Assembly: GCF_014638845.1 (NCBI RefSeq)
Contig: NZ_BMFP01000005.1
Location: forward strand, 96,848-160,847
Source of the DNA: Pontibacter amylolyticus
GTDB taxonomy: Bacteria; Bacteroidota; Bacteroidia; Cytophagales; Hymenobacteraceae
Direction of reading: 5' to 3'
DNA: 64,000 nt
Shown here: positions 9,230 through 17,501 of the stretch, one piece after another
Layout: each line of letters opens with the position of its first letter
Numbering within the stretch: the stretch's first letter is position 1
Notes under the pieces: generated by a model
What the model was told of the DNA's origin: nothing
Databases searched by the model: none
What the model saw: only the letters and a program-made list of their open reading frames with translations
Position numbers and translations under genes: made by a program

Positions 9230-9880
9230 GATTGTCAAGTATAGTTTTGTGTTTTTTGCAGTATACCTATACACGATTAAAACACCCCTGCCCCTCTTCT
9301 TTGTTGAGGACCCCTCCCCCAGAGGGGAATCACCTCCCCTAACCCCTCCTAAAAACAGGAGGGGGACTTTCTGCTGCTACCAATTCACAGGTATAGGCAC
9401 TGTAGCTTCAGCAGTTTCTGTGCAGTACCGGGTCCAACCACCCCTGCCCCTCCTTGTCCAAGGAGGGGAGTCTGTAACTGCTACTTTACAGGTATAAGCG
9501 CTGTAGTTTCAGTTACGCTCACAAACACACTGGCAGGTATAGCAAGGCTAACTTGCACGCCTACTACGAAGCGAACCACCTTGCCAAGTGCACTTTTCGA
9601 CGCTCCACTGTTTGAGCGTTCAGCGAGTTTGGAGCGTCTTGATTTTTTTGCTTACTGGGGGTAGGGGCCCTCTTTCTTTTCATCAAGGAAAAAATTAAGG
9701 CCCGCCCGGCCAGGGCAAGCTACAACGCAACGCAGCCCGTTATACCTGCAACTGCAGTTGCTACAAAGCAATGCAAGCTATACCTATACCTGGGCCAGAG
9801 ACCCCTCCATAACAGTCCCGAGCGAGGAGGCTCGCGCCATAAAGTAAACCTCCCCCGCTATACCTGCAAGTTGCAAAAAA
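9230..9880 (+). repeat. Composite intergenic repeat, copy 2
   Basis: No credible gene lies between 9028 and 9970. From left to right it holds a CCCCTCC/GGAGGGG-rich block (9280-9365) and a module GCAGTACCGGGTCC plus a CCTCC-GGAGG hairpin and GTAACTGC (9422-9482). It continues with an AGGTATAAGCG/TGTAGTT motif, a degenerate form of the T6/A6 hairpin (about 9669-9694), a CCCGCCCGGCC module (9701-9723) and the TATACCTGGGCC module (9785-9808). The same order recurs at 55.44-56.19 kb, and inverted at 24.15-24.69 kb. Eight or more TATACCT words fall inside it. Confidence 0.75.
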
Positions 9881-9897
9881 GGAACGGACCAGAAATA

Positions 9898-9929
9898 AAA
9901 AGCCCACTGATTTGCACCAGCAGGCTTTT
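9898..9929 (-). terminator. Terminator downstream of sppA
   Basis: On the minus strand AAAAGCC pairs with GGCTTTT and the stem continues through TGCTG/CAGTG with two wobbles, followed by a T-rich tail. It lies 40 nt after the sppA stop, and a TATACCT word (9952-9958) sits between the stop and the hairpin. Confidence 0.7.
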
Positions 9930-9969
9930 AGATATTAAATCAGCAGAAGGCTATACCTGCCTATAATCT

Positions 9970-11733
9970 TTATTGAATGATCAATTCATACGGCATACGG
10001 GTCTGGATACCCTGCATGTTCTCTACTTTCTTGTACATGTTGTATACAGGGTATAGCTGACCTAGCTCGGCCTTCACAGCACGCTCTTTTACCTGAGAGC
10101 CAGCCTCACCCAGCATCTCCTCGAAGAAATTCTTGCGACGTGGCAGCTCTTTGATGCGGTAGTCATCTTCTATACCTACGCGGGCGGCGGCAATCTCAAT
10201 GGCTTTTTCCAGGCCACCGTGTACGTCTACCAGGTTGCGCTCCTTGGCTTCTATACCTGACCACACACGGCCCGAAGCGAATTTCTTCAGTTCGTCCTGC
10301 GACATGCCACGGCCATCTGCGGCTTTCTGCGTGAACACTTCGTAGATCTTGTTGATCTCGCGCTGTACGATCTCTTTCTCGAACGGCGTCATGGCGCGGG
10401 TAACAGTTGGCAGATCAGAGTGGTTGCCGGTGCTTACGCGGTCCACAGTGATGCCCAGCTTGTTTTTGAAGAAACCTTCGAAGTTCGGAACAATGCCAAA
10501 CACACCGATACTGCCCGTAATGGTGTTCGGGTGCGCCACGATCGTATCGCAGCCCATGGCCATGTAGTAACCGCCAGAGGCAGCCACGTCAGACATGGAG
10601 GCGATGACAGGTTTCACCTTGCGGGTCTCCTGGATTTCGCGCCACATCACGTCAGACGCCAGCGCGCTGCCGCCCGGTGAGTTGATTCTCAGCACCACAG
10701 CCTTCACGTTCTTGTCCATACGGGCATTACGAATCGCCTCTGCATAGCGCGTGCTGCCGATCTGGTCGTCATCGCCCTCGCCGTCCACAATGTCGCCTTC
10801 AGCGTAAATCACCGCAATACGGTTTTTAGCCGAGCCGCTCTTCTCAGCGTCCTTTACTTTTTTATACTTGGCAAGGCTCACCAGTTGCAGTTTCTTGTCT
10901 TTCTCTACACCCAGTTGCTCTTTCATGTAATCGATGGCTTCGTCGTAGTAGCCGATGTCGGTAGCCAGGCCATGCGTTTTGGCGTCTGCCGCTTCACGCA
11001 CCAGCACCTCATCCGATACTTTTTTCAGCTCTTCGTAGGTCTTGCCACGCGCCTCTGCGATTTTGCGCAACTGGTAGTCGTTGATTGAGTTCAGGAATGA
11101 GGTCATCTGCTCGCGGTTGGCTTCGCTCATCTTGTCGAGGAAGAATGGCTCTACTGCACTCTTAAAATCGCCTACTTTAAAGATTTCAGGCTTTATGTCG
11201 AGTTTTTCGAGGGTGCCTTTGAAGAAGAACACTTCGGAGCTGATGCCGTTAAACTCCAGCGTGCCCAGCGGGTTCAAGTAAATCTTATCAGCCACAGAAG
11301 ACAAGTAGTAAGCTTTCTCGTTGGTCATATCGCCGTACGACACAATGAATTTGCCAGACTCCTTGAAGTCGATCAGCTCATCGCGGATCTCTTCGAGTTT
11401 GCCCATACCGGCGTCCACGAAGCGCATGTTCAGGAAGATGCCTTTTACATTGTCGTCAGTTTTGGCACGGCGAATGGAGGCTTTGATTTGATCGAGTCCA
11501 TCGCCGCTACTCATCGAGAAGAAGCCAAAGGAGAGGTCACCGAATGGGTTCTCCTGCTCACGCTCCACAATGGCTTTGTCCAGTTTAAGCTCCAGGACAG
11601 AGTTTTCGGCTACCGTGATATCGCCTTTGGAGGCTGATGCCGCAATGACGCCGACCATGATCAGGAGGCCCAGAAAGAAAAATATGAACAGGCCAAGAAT
11701 AGTCGCCAGTACATATCGGAGGAAATTCAACAT
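9970..11733 (-). CDS. sppA: Signal peptide peptidase SppA, 67-kDa type
   Basis: 587 residues, the length of the long duplicated-domain SppA. A membrane-anchored serine protease that degrades cleaved signal peptides in the membrane. One N-terminal transmembrane segment (about 5-33) precedes two ClpP/crotonase-like halves. The Ser-Lys dyad is recognisable: Lys191 in DFKSAVEPF, matching the E. coli Lys209 context, and Ser387 in AASGGYYMA. The long form with the Lys in the first half and the Ser in the second is intact. It is monocistronic and followed by a terminator at 9898-9929. A TACCTTTA sequence on the minus strand about 30 nt upstream is one mismatch from a -7 box. Confidence 0.95.
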   Translation of the reverse strand: MLNFLRYVLATILGLFIFFFLGLLIMVGVIAASASKGDITVAENSVLELKLDKAIVEREQENPFGDLSFGFFSMSSGDGLDQIKASIRRAKTDDNVKGIFLNMRFVDAGMGKLEEIRDELIDFKESGKFIVSYGDMTNEKAYYLSSVADKIYLNPLGTLEFNGISSEVFFFKGTLEKLDIKPEIFKVGDFKSAVEPFFLDKMSEANREQMTSFLNSINDYQLRKIAEARGKTYEELKKVSDEVLVREAADAKTHGLATDIGYYDEAIDYMKEQLGVEKDKKLQLVSLAKYKKVKDAEKSGSAKNRIAVIYAEGDIVDGEGDDDQIGSTRYAEAIRNARMDKNVKAVVLRINSPGGSALASDVMWREIQETRKVKPVIASMSDVAASGGYYMAMGCDTIVAHPNTITGSIGVFGIVPNFEGFFKNKLGITVDRVSTGNHSDLPTVTRAMTPFEKEIVQREINKIYEVFTQKAADGRGMSQDELKKFASGRVWSGIEAKERNLVDVHGGLEKAIEIAAARVGIEDDYRIKELPRRKNFFEEMLGEAGSQVKERAVKAELGQLYPVYNMYKKVENMQGIQTRMPYELIIQ

Positions 11734-12055
11734 AGGTTCTAATTAGGGTTATGGTTCTGTTTTAAAGGTATCAGGAAATACTGGTCCTTGCATACAATAA
11801 ACAAAAATAGCGCTTAAAGTTCAATACCAAGCCCCATTAAACGGTATACTCGACCAATCGGGACTTTTCATAGACTAATTGAATTGCTGGTTGTTAATTG
11901 TTAAGTGGTTGGAAGGTTAAATTGTTGATGGTTGAATTGTTGGGTGCACGATTAACCCACCCCCACCCCTCCGAGGAGGGGATTTCAGTGCACGATTCGG
12001 ACAGGTCGTAGCCTGTCGCTATTAAAGCGGCTATATCGAATGCTAGTATCTTCTT
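11734..12055. other. Intergenic stretch with low-complexity and direct repeats
   Basis: No gene seen. At 11880-11942 there is a low-complexity run built from variations of TTGTTAA and GTTGAATTG. It is followed by two copies of GTGCACGATT (11943-11952 and 11989-11998) that flank a CCCCTCC/GGAGGGG hairpin. The GTGCACGAT plus C-rich hairpin combination is also found at about 55543 and, inverted, at about 24680, so it belongs to the intergenic repeat repertoire. Confidence 0.55.
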
Positions 12056-12272
12056 AAAGGCTCTTCGGGACATCCATGTCCCGAAGCTTCCTGTTGGGGA
12101 TGTCCACATCCCCGTGCGTGGATCTGCAGGTATACGGGGATTAGGAAATCCCCTGACGTTTGCTTTCGGATTGATAAATCCGAAAGAGCCTTTGAGCTCG
12201 TCTGCAGGTATACGGGGGACATGGATGTCCCCGGCAGAAATTCTTCCGGACACAGATGTCCGAAAGAGCCGG
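12056..12272. repeat. Cluster of six short hairpins with inverted outer ends
   Basis: Six consecutive inverted repeats are packed into about 200 bp: 12063-12086 (11-bp stem, CTTCGGGACAT), 12096-12113 (GGGGATGT), 12136-12153 (GGGGATT), 12163-12186 (10-bp stem, CTTTCGGATT), 12215-12232 (GGGGACAT) and 12247-12262 (CGGACA). The outer ends are near-inverted copies (GGCTCTTCGGGACA on the left, TGTCCGAAAGAGCC on the right). The string TCTGCAGGTATACGGGG occurs twice (12123-12139 and 12201-12217). This resembles a REP/MITE-like non-autonomous element. No transposase is nearby. It lies between sppA and rarA. Confidence 0.75.
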
Positions 12273-12329
12273 CGATATGCCACTGTACGCGGACGACGTT
12301 ACAGTGCAACGCCGCTACATTCCCAAACT

Positions 12330-13598
12330 CTAATACCGATATTTCTTCCCCCACTGGGCCTGCAGTTGCTTGAGCAGGTCGCGTTCGCGGGCGTTGTTGC
12401 CGGGCTGGTAGAGGGCCGTGTTGGTGAGCTCCTGCGGCATGAACTCCTGCGCTACGAAATTGCCTTCGTAGTCGTGGGCATACTTGTAGTTGTTTCCGTA
12501 GCCAATCTCTTTCATCAGTTTGGTCGGGGCGTTACGGATGTGCAGCGGCACGGGCAGGTTGCCGGTTTGCTGCACCAGTTGCCGTGCCTGTTTGATGGCT
12601 TTGTAGGAGGCGTTGCTCTTTGGTGAAGTAGCCAGGTATACCGTGCATTGTGAGAGAATAATTTCCGCTTCCGGATAGCCGATCATCTGCACCGCCTGAA
12701 AACAGTTGGTGGCCATAAGCAAGGCGTTCGAATTAGCCAGACCGATGTCCTCAGAAGAGGCGATGAGCAAACGACGGGCAATGAACTTCGGATCTTCGCC
12801 GCCCTCTATCATGCGTGCCAGCCAGTAGACGGCCGCGTTCGGGTCGGAGCCCCGGATGGACTTGATGAAAGCCGACACCAGGTCGTAGTGCATCTCCCCG
12901 GACTTATCGTACATCACGATGTTCTGCTGGGCCACCTGTTTCACCAGTTCGTTAGTTACCACGACTTCTTCGGCCTTTATACCTTCGGCCACGATCTCGA
13001 GCAGGTTCAGCAGCTTGCGCGCATCACCTCCCGAAATGGTCAGCAGCGCCTCGTATTCTTCGATGCGTACCTTGCGGTGGCGCATCCACTCGTCCTGCTC
13101 CAGCGCCTTGTCTACCAGCTCAATAAGTTCGTCTTTGGTCAAGTGCTTGAGAATGTATACCTGGCAGCGGGAGAGCAAGGCCGAGATCACTTCAAAAGAG
13201 GGGTTCTCTGTCGTAGCGCCAACCAAAGTGACTGTACCTTTCTCCACAGCGCCCAGCAAAGCATCCTGCTGCGATTTGTTGAAGCGGTGAATCTCGTCGA
13301 TGAACAGCACCGTGCCCTGTCGTTTTTTGGCCTGCTCAATCACTTCGCGGATGTCCTTCACGCCGGCGTTAATGGCACTCAGCGCCACGAAAGGCACCTT
13401 CATTTGGTTGGCGATGATGTTGGCCAGGGTGGTTTTGCCCACGCCCGGAGGCCCCCACAAGATCATGCTCGGAATCACGCCGCCCTCGATGTAGCGACGC
13501 AAAATACCGGTAGGCCCTACCAGGTGCTTTTGTCCGTAATACTGGTCCAGGTTGTGCGGCCGCATGCGCTCGGCCAAAGGTACGTTCGGGTGGTTCAT
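12330..13598 (-). CDS. rarA: Replication-associated recombination protein A (AAA+ ATPase)
   Basis: 422 residues, the usual RarA/MgsA length. It acts at stalled replication forks together with SSB and RecA. Seen: Walker A GPPGVGKT (49-56), Walker B VLFIDEIH (Asp101 and Glu102), sensor region VGATTENPSF, and the C-terminal RarA-specific tetramerisation part with GSDPNAAVYWLARM and the ending GYGNNYKYAHDYE. These separate it from clamp-loader subunits and RuvB. It is the first gene after the AI-2E transporter gene on the same strand, but it has its own promoter box (13633-13640). Downstream on its strand lies the hairpin cluster, which may act as its terminator. Confidence 0.95.
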   Translation of the reverse strand: MNHPNVPLAERMRPHNLDQYYGQKHLVGPTGILRRYIEGGVIPSMILWGPPGVGKTTLANIIANQMKVPFVALSAINAGVKDIREVIEQAKKRQGTVLFIDEIHRFNKSQQDALLGAVEKGTVTLVGATTENPSFEVISALLSRCQVYILKHLTKDELIELVDKALEQDEWMRHRKVRIEEYEALLTISGGDARKLLNLLEIVAEGIKAEEVVVTNELVKQVAQQNIVMYDKSGEMHYDLVSAFIKSIRGSDPNAAVYWLARMIEGGEDPKFIARRLLIASSEDIGLANSNALLMATNCFQAVQMIGYPEAEIILSQCTVYLATSPKSNASYKAIKQARQLVQQTGNLPVPLHIRNAPTKLMKEIGYGNNYKYAHDYEGNFVAQEFMPQELTNTALYQPGNNARERDLLKQLQAQWGKKYRY

Positions 13599-13632
13599 CT
13601 GCTCTTTTTCTCTCTTCGGAATTCAGTCTAAA

Positions 13633-13640
13633 CAAAGTTA
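13633..13640 (-). promoter_or_regulatory. -7 promoter box for rarA
   Basis: Minus-strand TAACTTTG, an exact TAnnTTTG, 34 nt upstream of the rarA ATG. No -33 TTG at standard spacing was recognised. Confidence 0.55.
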
Positions 13641-13682
13641 CGAATTTGGGGGCAAAGCCGAAGGACTGAATTAGCTTATCCC

Positions 13683-14852
13683 CTACTTCTTCGTCTCTTC
13701 CTCTTTTTCTCCTTCATGCGGTGGCTCTATCTCGTTTTCCCTCTCCAGTTTCTGGCGAATGGCTTTCGTGTTCCAGCGCAGCACCGGCACTTCCATGGGG
13801 CTGCGGGTAGGACGCTCGTCGCCAAACAGCACGCCCCACTGCTTAAACTGGTCTGTTCTATCAAACACCACCTTCAGCACCGCAATAATGGGGAGCGAGA
13901 GGAACATGCCTGCTATACCTGCAATTTCGCCGCCTACCACCACGCCCACAATGGTGGCAAGGGCATTGATCTTGACTTTGGACCCCACGATGCGTGGCAT
14001 CAGGATGTTGTTATCCAGGAACTGCACACCGGCAATGGTGCCCAATACCACAAAGATAGGCCATATTTCGGCTGACGAGGCCAGTGTGAGCAGCACCCCG
14101 ATGATGTTGCCCAACAGCGCCCCCACATAAGGTATAAGATTAAGAAAGGCGAAAATAATCCCGATGAGCAGCGCATGCTTAATGCCGATGATCATCAGCA
14201 GGCCGCCGAGCAGCACGGTCATGTAGGTTACCTGTATGAGCAGGCCGAAGAGGTAGCTTTTGATGATCACCTGCATCTCGCGTAGTATCTCCTCTACTTT
14301 CTCGTGGTTATCGCGGGGGAACCACAGGAACACGAAGCGCAGCAAAAGGTTGCGGTAAAAGAGCAGCAGGAAAATGTAGATGGGCAACAGCCCTAGGAAG
14401 ATCAGCGTGCCCGTCACGCCCCCGGCTACCCCGCCCAGCAGGGTACCGGCGTAGTTCAGCAGGTTGTTGCTCTGCTCCTTGACGAAATTGATCTGCTCCT
14501 GCGACGAAAAGGGCGTATGGCTTCCAACCCAGACGCTCAGCGCGTTCAGGTGGTTCATCACGTTTTTCTGGATGGTCGGAAAATCACGTATGAGCACGCT
14601 GATCTGGGACGAGAAAAACCAGACGATCCCGCCCAGCACCACGATCATTGCCAACAGGCTCAGGCCAATGGCTACCGCCTCCGGCATTTTCCTGTTCCTG
14701 AAAAAACGGTATACCGGCAACAGCATGATGCTGATAAAGAACGCCATGAGCAGCGGCGCCAGCAGTCCTTTTCCCAATACTATAATCCAGCCCAGAAAAA
14801 ACAGTCCTGTTATTTCGATGGCCCTTCTCACCGTGAGAGGTATTTGATTCAT
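13683..14852 (-). CDS. AI-2E family transporter (PerM/TqsA-like)
   Basis: 389 residues with about eight hydrophobic segments, in the order typical for the AI-2E family: two pairs at the N-terminus (13-31, 33-49, 59-83), a soluble stretch to about 145, and a C-terminal bundle. That bundle contains the signature region FLNLIPYVGALLGNIIG and the DNNILMPRIVGSKVKINAL motif. Members export autoinducer-2 or act in Na+/H+ exchange, so the substrate here is uncertain. The C-terminal cytoplasmic tail is highly charged (Glu/Lys rich). It is divergent from the EamA transporter across 78 bp. Confidence 0.9.
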   Translation of the reverse strand: MNQIPLTVRRAIEITGLFFLGWIIVLGKGLLAPLLMAFFISIMLLPVYRFFRNRKMPEAVAIGLSLLAMIVVLGGIVWFFSSQISVLIRDFPTIQKNVMNHLNALSVWVGSHTPFSSQEQINFVKEQSNNLLNYAGTLLGGVAGGVTGTLIFLGLLPIYIFLLLFYRNLLLRFVFLWFPRDNHEKVEEILREMQVIIKSYLFGLLIQVTYMTVLLGGLLMIIGIKHALLIGIIFAFLNLIPYVGALLGNIIGVLLTLASSAEIWPIFVVLGTIAGVQFLDNNILMPRIVGSKVKINALATIVGVVVGGEIAGIAGMFLSLPIIAVLKVVFDRTDQFKQWGVLFGDERPTRSPMEVPVLRWNTKAIRQKLERENEIEPPHEGEKEEETKK

Positions 14853-14918
14853 GCTTCGTGTTGCTTGAGCGTGGGGGTTTTAATTGCCTCCTTATACGGC
14901 ACAAACCGAATAAGCACG

Positions 14919-14926
14919 TAATTTTG
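14919..14926 (+). promoter_or_regulatory. -7 box 4 nt before the EamA start (leaderless promoter)
   Basis: TAATTTTG matches TAnnTTTG and ends only 4 nt before the ATG at 14931. Transcription would therefore begin at or within a nucleotide or two of the start codon. Confidence 0.6.
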
Positions 14927-14930
14927 TGGC

Positions 14931-15833
14931 ATGAATAAACAGGTACAGGTGCACGCTTCGCTTTTTCTGGTGGCACTGATCTATGGTAGCAATTACAGCA
15001 TCGCCAAAGAGGTGATGCCCGAGTACGTGGGCCCTTTCGGATTGATCCTGATCCGGGTGGTGTCGGCGGCGCTTTTCTTCGGCATATTTGCAAGATTGGT
15101 GGTGAAAGAGAAGATCGTGGGACGTGCCGACAATATCCGGGTGATCCTCTGCGGCGTGACCGGAGTGGCCATCAACCAGCTGTGCTTCTTTGCCGGCCTG
15201 AACCTGACTGCTCCGATCAACGCGGCGCTCCTGATGGTGATTGTGCCGGTGGTGGTGCTGGTCTTCTCGGCCCTGCTGCTGCGCGAGCGCATCGGAAAGC
15301 GGAAGGTGTCAGGTATAGCCATGGCCTGCGCGGGTGCCTTTCTGCTGATCTATACCTCGCAGGGAGAACAAGCTACCGGTAACGTGTGGGGAGACCTCCT
15401 CATCATCCTGAATGCCACATCGTTTGGCCTATACCTGGTGCTGGTAAAGCCACTCATGCAGAAGTACAAGGCCATCACCATTGTGAGCCGCATCTTCACG
15501 GTAGGCGCCGTGCTGGTGATTCCGTTCGGCTGGCAACAGCTCATGGCACCCGATTACAGCGCGTTTCCGATGTCGATCTGGCTGGCTATTCTATTCATGG
15601 TCTTTGCTGTCACCATCATTGCCTACCTGCTCAACACCTGGGCGCTGCGCTACGCCAACCCCTCGCTGGTAGGCGCCTACATTTACCTGCAGCCGGTAAT
15701 GGCTATCCTGATCGCGATTGGGGTAGGCAAAGACGTGTTCACGGTGCAAAAAGCTGTCTATGCGCTTCTGATCTTTGCGGGGGTATACCTGGTAAGCCGA
15801 ACGAAGCAAAACGTCATTAAAGAAGCAGCCTAA
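14931..15833 (+). CDS. EamA/DMT-superfamily transporter
   Basis: 300 residues with ten predicted hydrophobic helices in two repeated EamA halves (about 10-140 and 152-292), the drug/metabolite transporter architecture. The first half contains GSNYSIAKEVMP and the second a matching PSLVGAYIYLQPVMA. Substrates in this superfamily range from amino acids to nucleotides and cannot be predicted. No other in-frame start with a suitable N-terminus exists, and the first helix begins at residue 9, so the ATG at 14931 is firm. The stop overlaps by 4 bp the stop of the convergent lipoprotein gene. The -7 box abuts the ATG. Confidence 0.9.
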   Translation: MNKQVQVHASLFLVALIYGSNYSIAKEVMPEYVGPFGLILIRVVSAALFFGIFARLVVKEKIVGRADNIRVILCGVTGVAINQLCFFAGLNLTAPINAALLMVIVPVVVLVFSALLLRERIGKRKVSGIAMACAGAFLLIYTSQGEQATGNVWGDLLIILNATSFGLYLVLVKPLMQKYKAITIVSRIFTVGAVLVIPFGWQQLMAPDYSAFPMSIWLAILFMVFAVTIIAYLLNTWALRYANPSLVGAYIYLQPVMAILIAIGVGKDVFTVQKAVYALLIFAGVYLVSRTKQNVIKEAA

Positions 15834-16309
15834 GGCATGTAGCTTTCTTCGGGCAGCTCGGTAGTGCTCTTCGAGACTGGTACGCGCTGCAGCAAGGTAT
15901 ACTGAAAGTCCACGGAATCGCTTCGAACAGGCCTGGCGTGCATCACCGCAATGCTGTCGCCTTCGTGCAGGGCATAGTAAAAGTTGCCTTGCCCGGCCCA
16001 CCAGCCACCGCAGGCCGAGAGCGCCTGGCGCGGCACCCCGAAGGAAGTGAACATCTGAGGCGCGATGACAGAGCAGGTATACACCGTGTCGATCACGTAC
16101 TGCATCTCCATCTGACTCAGGTATACCACGGCCAGCGGATTGTCCTCATCGGCATTCTGGATTTCCTCGCATTGCAGGTCGGCTTTCACCCAGGTGCTTA
16201 CATCTGAGCTTACTTCTTCCTGCTCAAGCCGCTCATACTGTACTTCCTCTTTCTGGCTGCAGGCCACGAGCGTGCATAGGTATAGGACAAGAAAGAGGCG
16301 GAGCTTCAT
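15830..16309 (-). CDS. Hypothetical lipoprotein
   Basis: 159 residues with a lipoprotein signal (hydrophobic 4-15, lipobox LVAC, Cys17). The mature part is acidic at its start and holds two or three further Cys (CEEIQ, TCSVI, SACGGWW). I recognise no family. It has its own promoter box at 16330-16337 and is convergent with the EamA gene, overlapping at the stop codons (15830-15833). It is probably a periplasm-facing, membrane-anchored protein of unknown role. Confidence 0.7.
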   Translation of the reverse strand: MKLRLFLVLYLCTLVACSQKEEVQYERLEQEEVSSDVSTWVKADLQCEEIQNADEDNPLAVVYLSQMEMQYVIDTVYTCSVIAPQMFTSFGVPRQALSACGGWWAGQGNFYYALHEGDSIAVMHARPVRSDSVDFQYTLLQRVPVSKSTTELPEESYMP

Positions 16310-16329
16310 GCGGTGCAGTTTTGTGGATT

Positions 16330-16337
16330 CAAAGGTA
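16330..16337 (-). promoter_or_regulatory. -7 promoter box for the lipoprotein gene
   Basis: Minus-strand TACCTTTG (exact TAnnTTTG), 20 nt before the ATG. It overlaps an AGGTATA word: the minus strand reads TATACCTTTG, so word and promoter box share bases. Confidence 0.55.
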
Positions 16338-16359
16338 TAAAGAGAATCGATTCAGCGCA

Positions 16360-16884
16360 TCAGGCAATGTCTCTTTTCATGATCACCATGCCACGGTATA
16401 TTTCCTTCATCTGCTCAAAATCGAGCTCGTCGGTTCCCCAGCGCACAAAGCCGTTCTGCTCATAAAAGTCCACGGAGCGGCTGCTGTCCATGGCTTTGAG
16501 CCAGACCAGGCGCTTGCCGCTTTCCAGGGCGTACTGCACCGTAAAATCCACAGCCCACTTACCGATACCCATACCTGAGGCGCGGTCGACCAGGTATAGC
16601 CGCTCCAGTTCGAGGCACTCGGCGTCGGTATAGCCCTCCAAGGCCTTGTCTTTGTTGAACTTCATAAAGCCCACCGGTTCGTCCTGGTACTGAATCATGA
16701 AATAAGCAGCATTCGGATTAGCCAGGTCATTGCGCAGCGCCTCCTCCGAGAAGCACCGGTTCAGATACCAGGCACCGCCGTCGTGCCAGAGGTAGGTATA
16801 ATGGTCGTTGTAAGCCTCTATGGCGATGTCCCGCAGGTCGGGCAGGTCTGAAAGCAGGCAGGGTGATATGGCAATGTCGGTCAT
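16360..16884 (-). CDS. GNAT-family N-acetyltransferase
   Basis: 174 residues. The acetyl-CoA binding core is visible as LERLYLVDRASGMGIGKWAVDF (about 95-115), a form of the R/Q-x-x-G-x-G/A loop. It is preceded by a strand with GFMKFNKD and followed by LVWLKAMDSSRSVDFYEQNGF, the usual C-terminal motif ending in FYEKxGF. A cytoplasmic acetyltransferase whose acceptor is unknown. It lies upstream of, and on the same strand as, the hypothetical lipoprotein, with 50 bp and a separate promoter box between them. Confidence 0.88.
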   Translation of the reverse strand: MTDIAISPCLLSDLPDLRDIAIEAYNDHYTYLWHDGGAWYLNRCFSEEALRNDLANPNAAYFMIQYQDEPVGFMKFNKDKALEGYTDAECLELERLYLVDRASGMGIGKWAVDFTVQYALESGKRLVWLKAMDSSRSVDFYEQNGFVRWGTDELDFEQMKEIYRGMVIMKRDIA

Positions 16885-17101
16885 GGAGTGTCTGTAATAG
16901 AAATTGCGTAAGCTAATATACTACGGTGCGGTTGTTTTTTTGCTGCCTGTAGGCTTAAATTTCTATCTCCGCCCGATAATTGTTTCACGCTACCTCCCAG
17001 AGCTGGCCTGCACTTCAGATTCAAATTGCACTATTTCGAAAGGCATCGAAAACAACACATTCCCTCAATCCGTATAACAGTCACTTGAAAATCAATGAAC
17101 T

Positions 17102-17380
17102 ATGAAAAATATAAGAATATTAACCTTTGCATTAATGTCAGCATTTCTACTAGGTGGTTGTGCTGGCTCAGACAATTGGAGCAGTAAAAAGAAAGGCGCC
17201 GTAATAGGCGGCGCGGCAGGCGCTGCGACAGGTGCCGCCGTGGGCGGTACCTCGGGCGCGGTGATTGGCGGCGCGGCCGGTGCAGTCGGTGGTGGCGCCA
17301 TCGGACGCAAGAAAGACAAGAAAAAGCGGGAACGCCAGCGGGAGCGGGAAAATAACCAGCAGCCGCAAGACGAGCGATAG
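17102..17380 (+). CDS. Glycine-zipper lipoprotein
   Basis: 92 residues. Lipoprotein signal with lipobox LGGC (Cys20). It is followed by a glycine-zipper domain (about 31-68) made of repeats of GGAAGAATGAAVGG type, which form helical hairpins in membranes. The C-terminus is a strongly basic and polar tail (KKDKKKRERQRERE). Such YMGG/OmpA-glycine-zipper proteins are small envelope proteins often linked to stress. The TAG stop is fused to an AGGTATA word (17379-17385), and a hairpin terminator follows at 17403-17436. The gene stands alone. Confidence 0.82.
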   Translation: MKNIRILTFALMSAFLLGGCAGSDNWSSKKKGAVIGGAAGAATGAAVGGTSGAVIGGAAGAVGGGAIGRKKDKKKRERQRERENNQQPQDER

Positions 17381-17402
17381 GTATAGCCTATCGTTGAGAA
17401 CA

Positions 17403-17436
17403 AAAACAGGCCGTCGGGAAACCGGTGGCCTGTTTT
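17403..17436. terminator. Bidirectional hairpin terminator
   Basis: Stem AAAACAGGCC / GGCCTGTTTT around a 14-nt loop, with T-rich continuation on both strands. It lies between the convergent glycine-zipper gene and the DEAD-box helicase. An AGGTATA word lies 17 nt away. Confidence 0.8.
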
Positions 17437-17501
17437 GTTTGCGTAAAGTCAGGTTCGTTGCGAGACACTTGTGGAAGTTGCGCACACCGTGAGTTCCTGT
17501 G

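Noticed and set aside
11894..12626. Open frames across the hairpin cluster on both strands (11894-12283 and 12043-12354 minus, 12114-12626 plus)
   Set aside because: They translate the palindromic repeats (recurring RIPAD, GTWMS and MSRR pieces), have no signal or domain, and one runs into rarA on the opposite strand. Repeat DNA, not genes.
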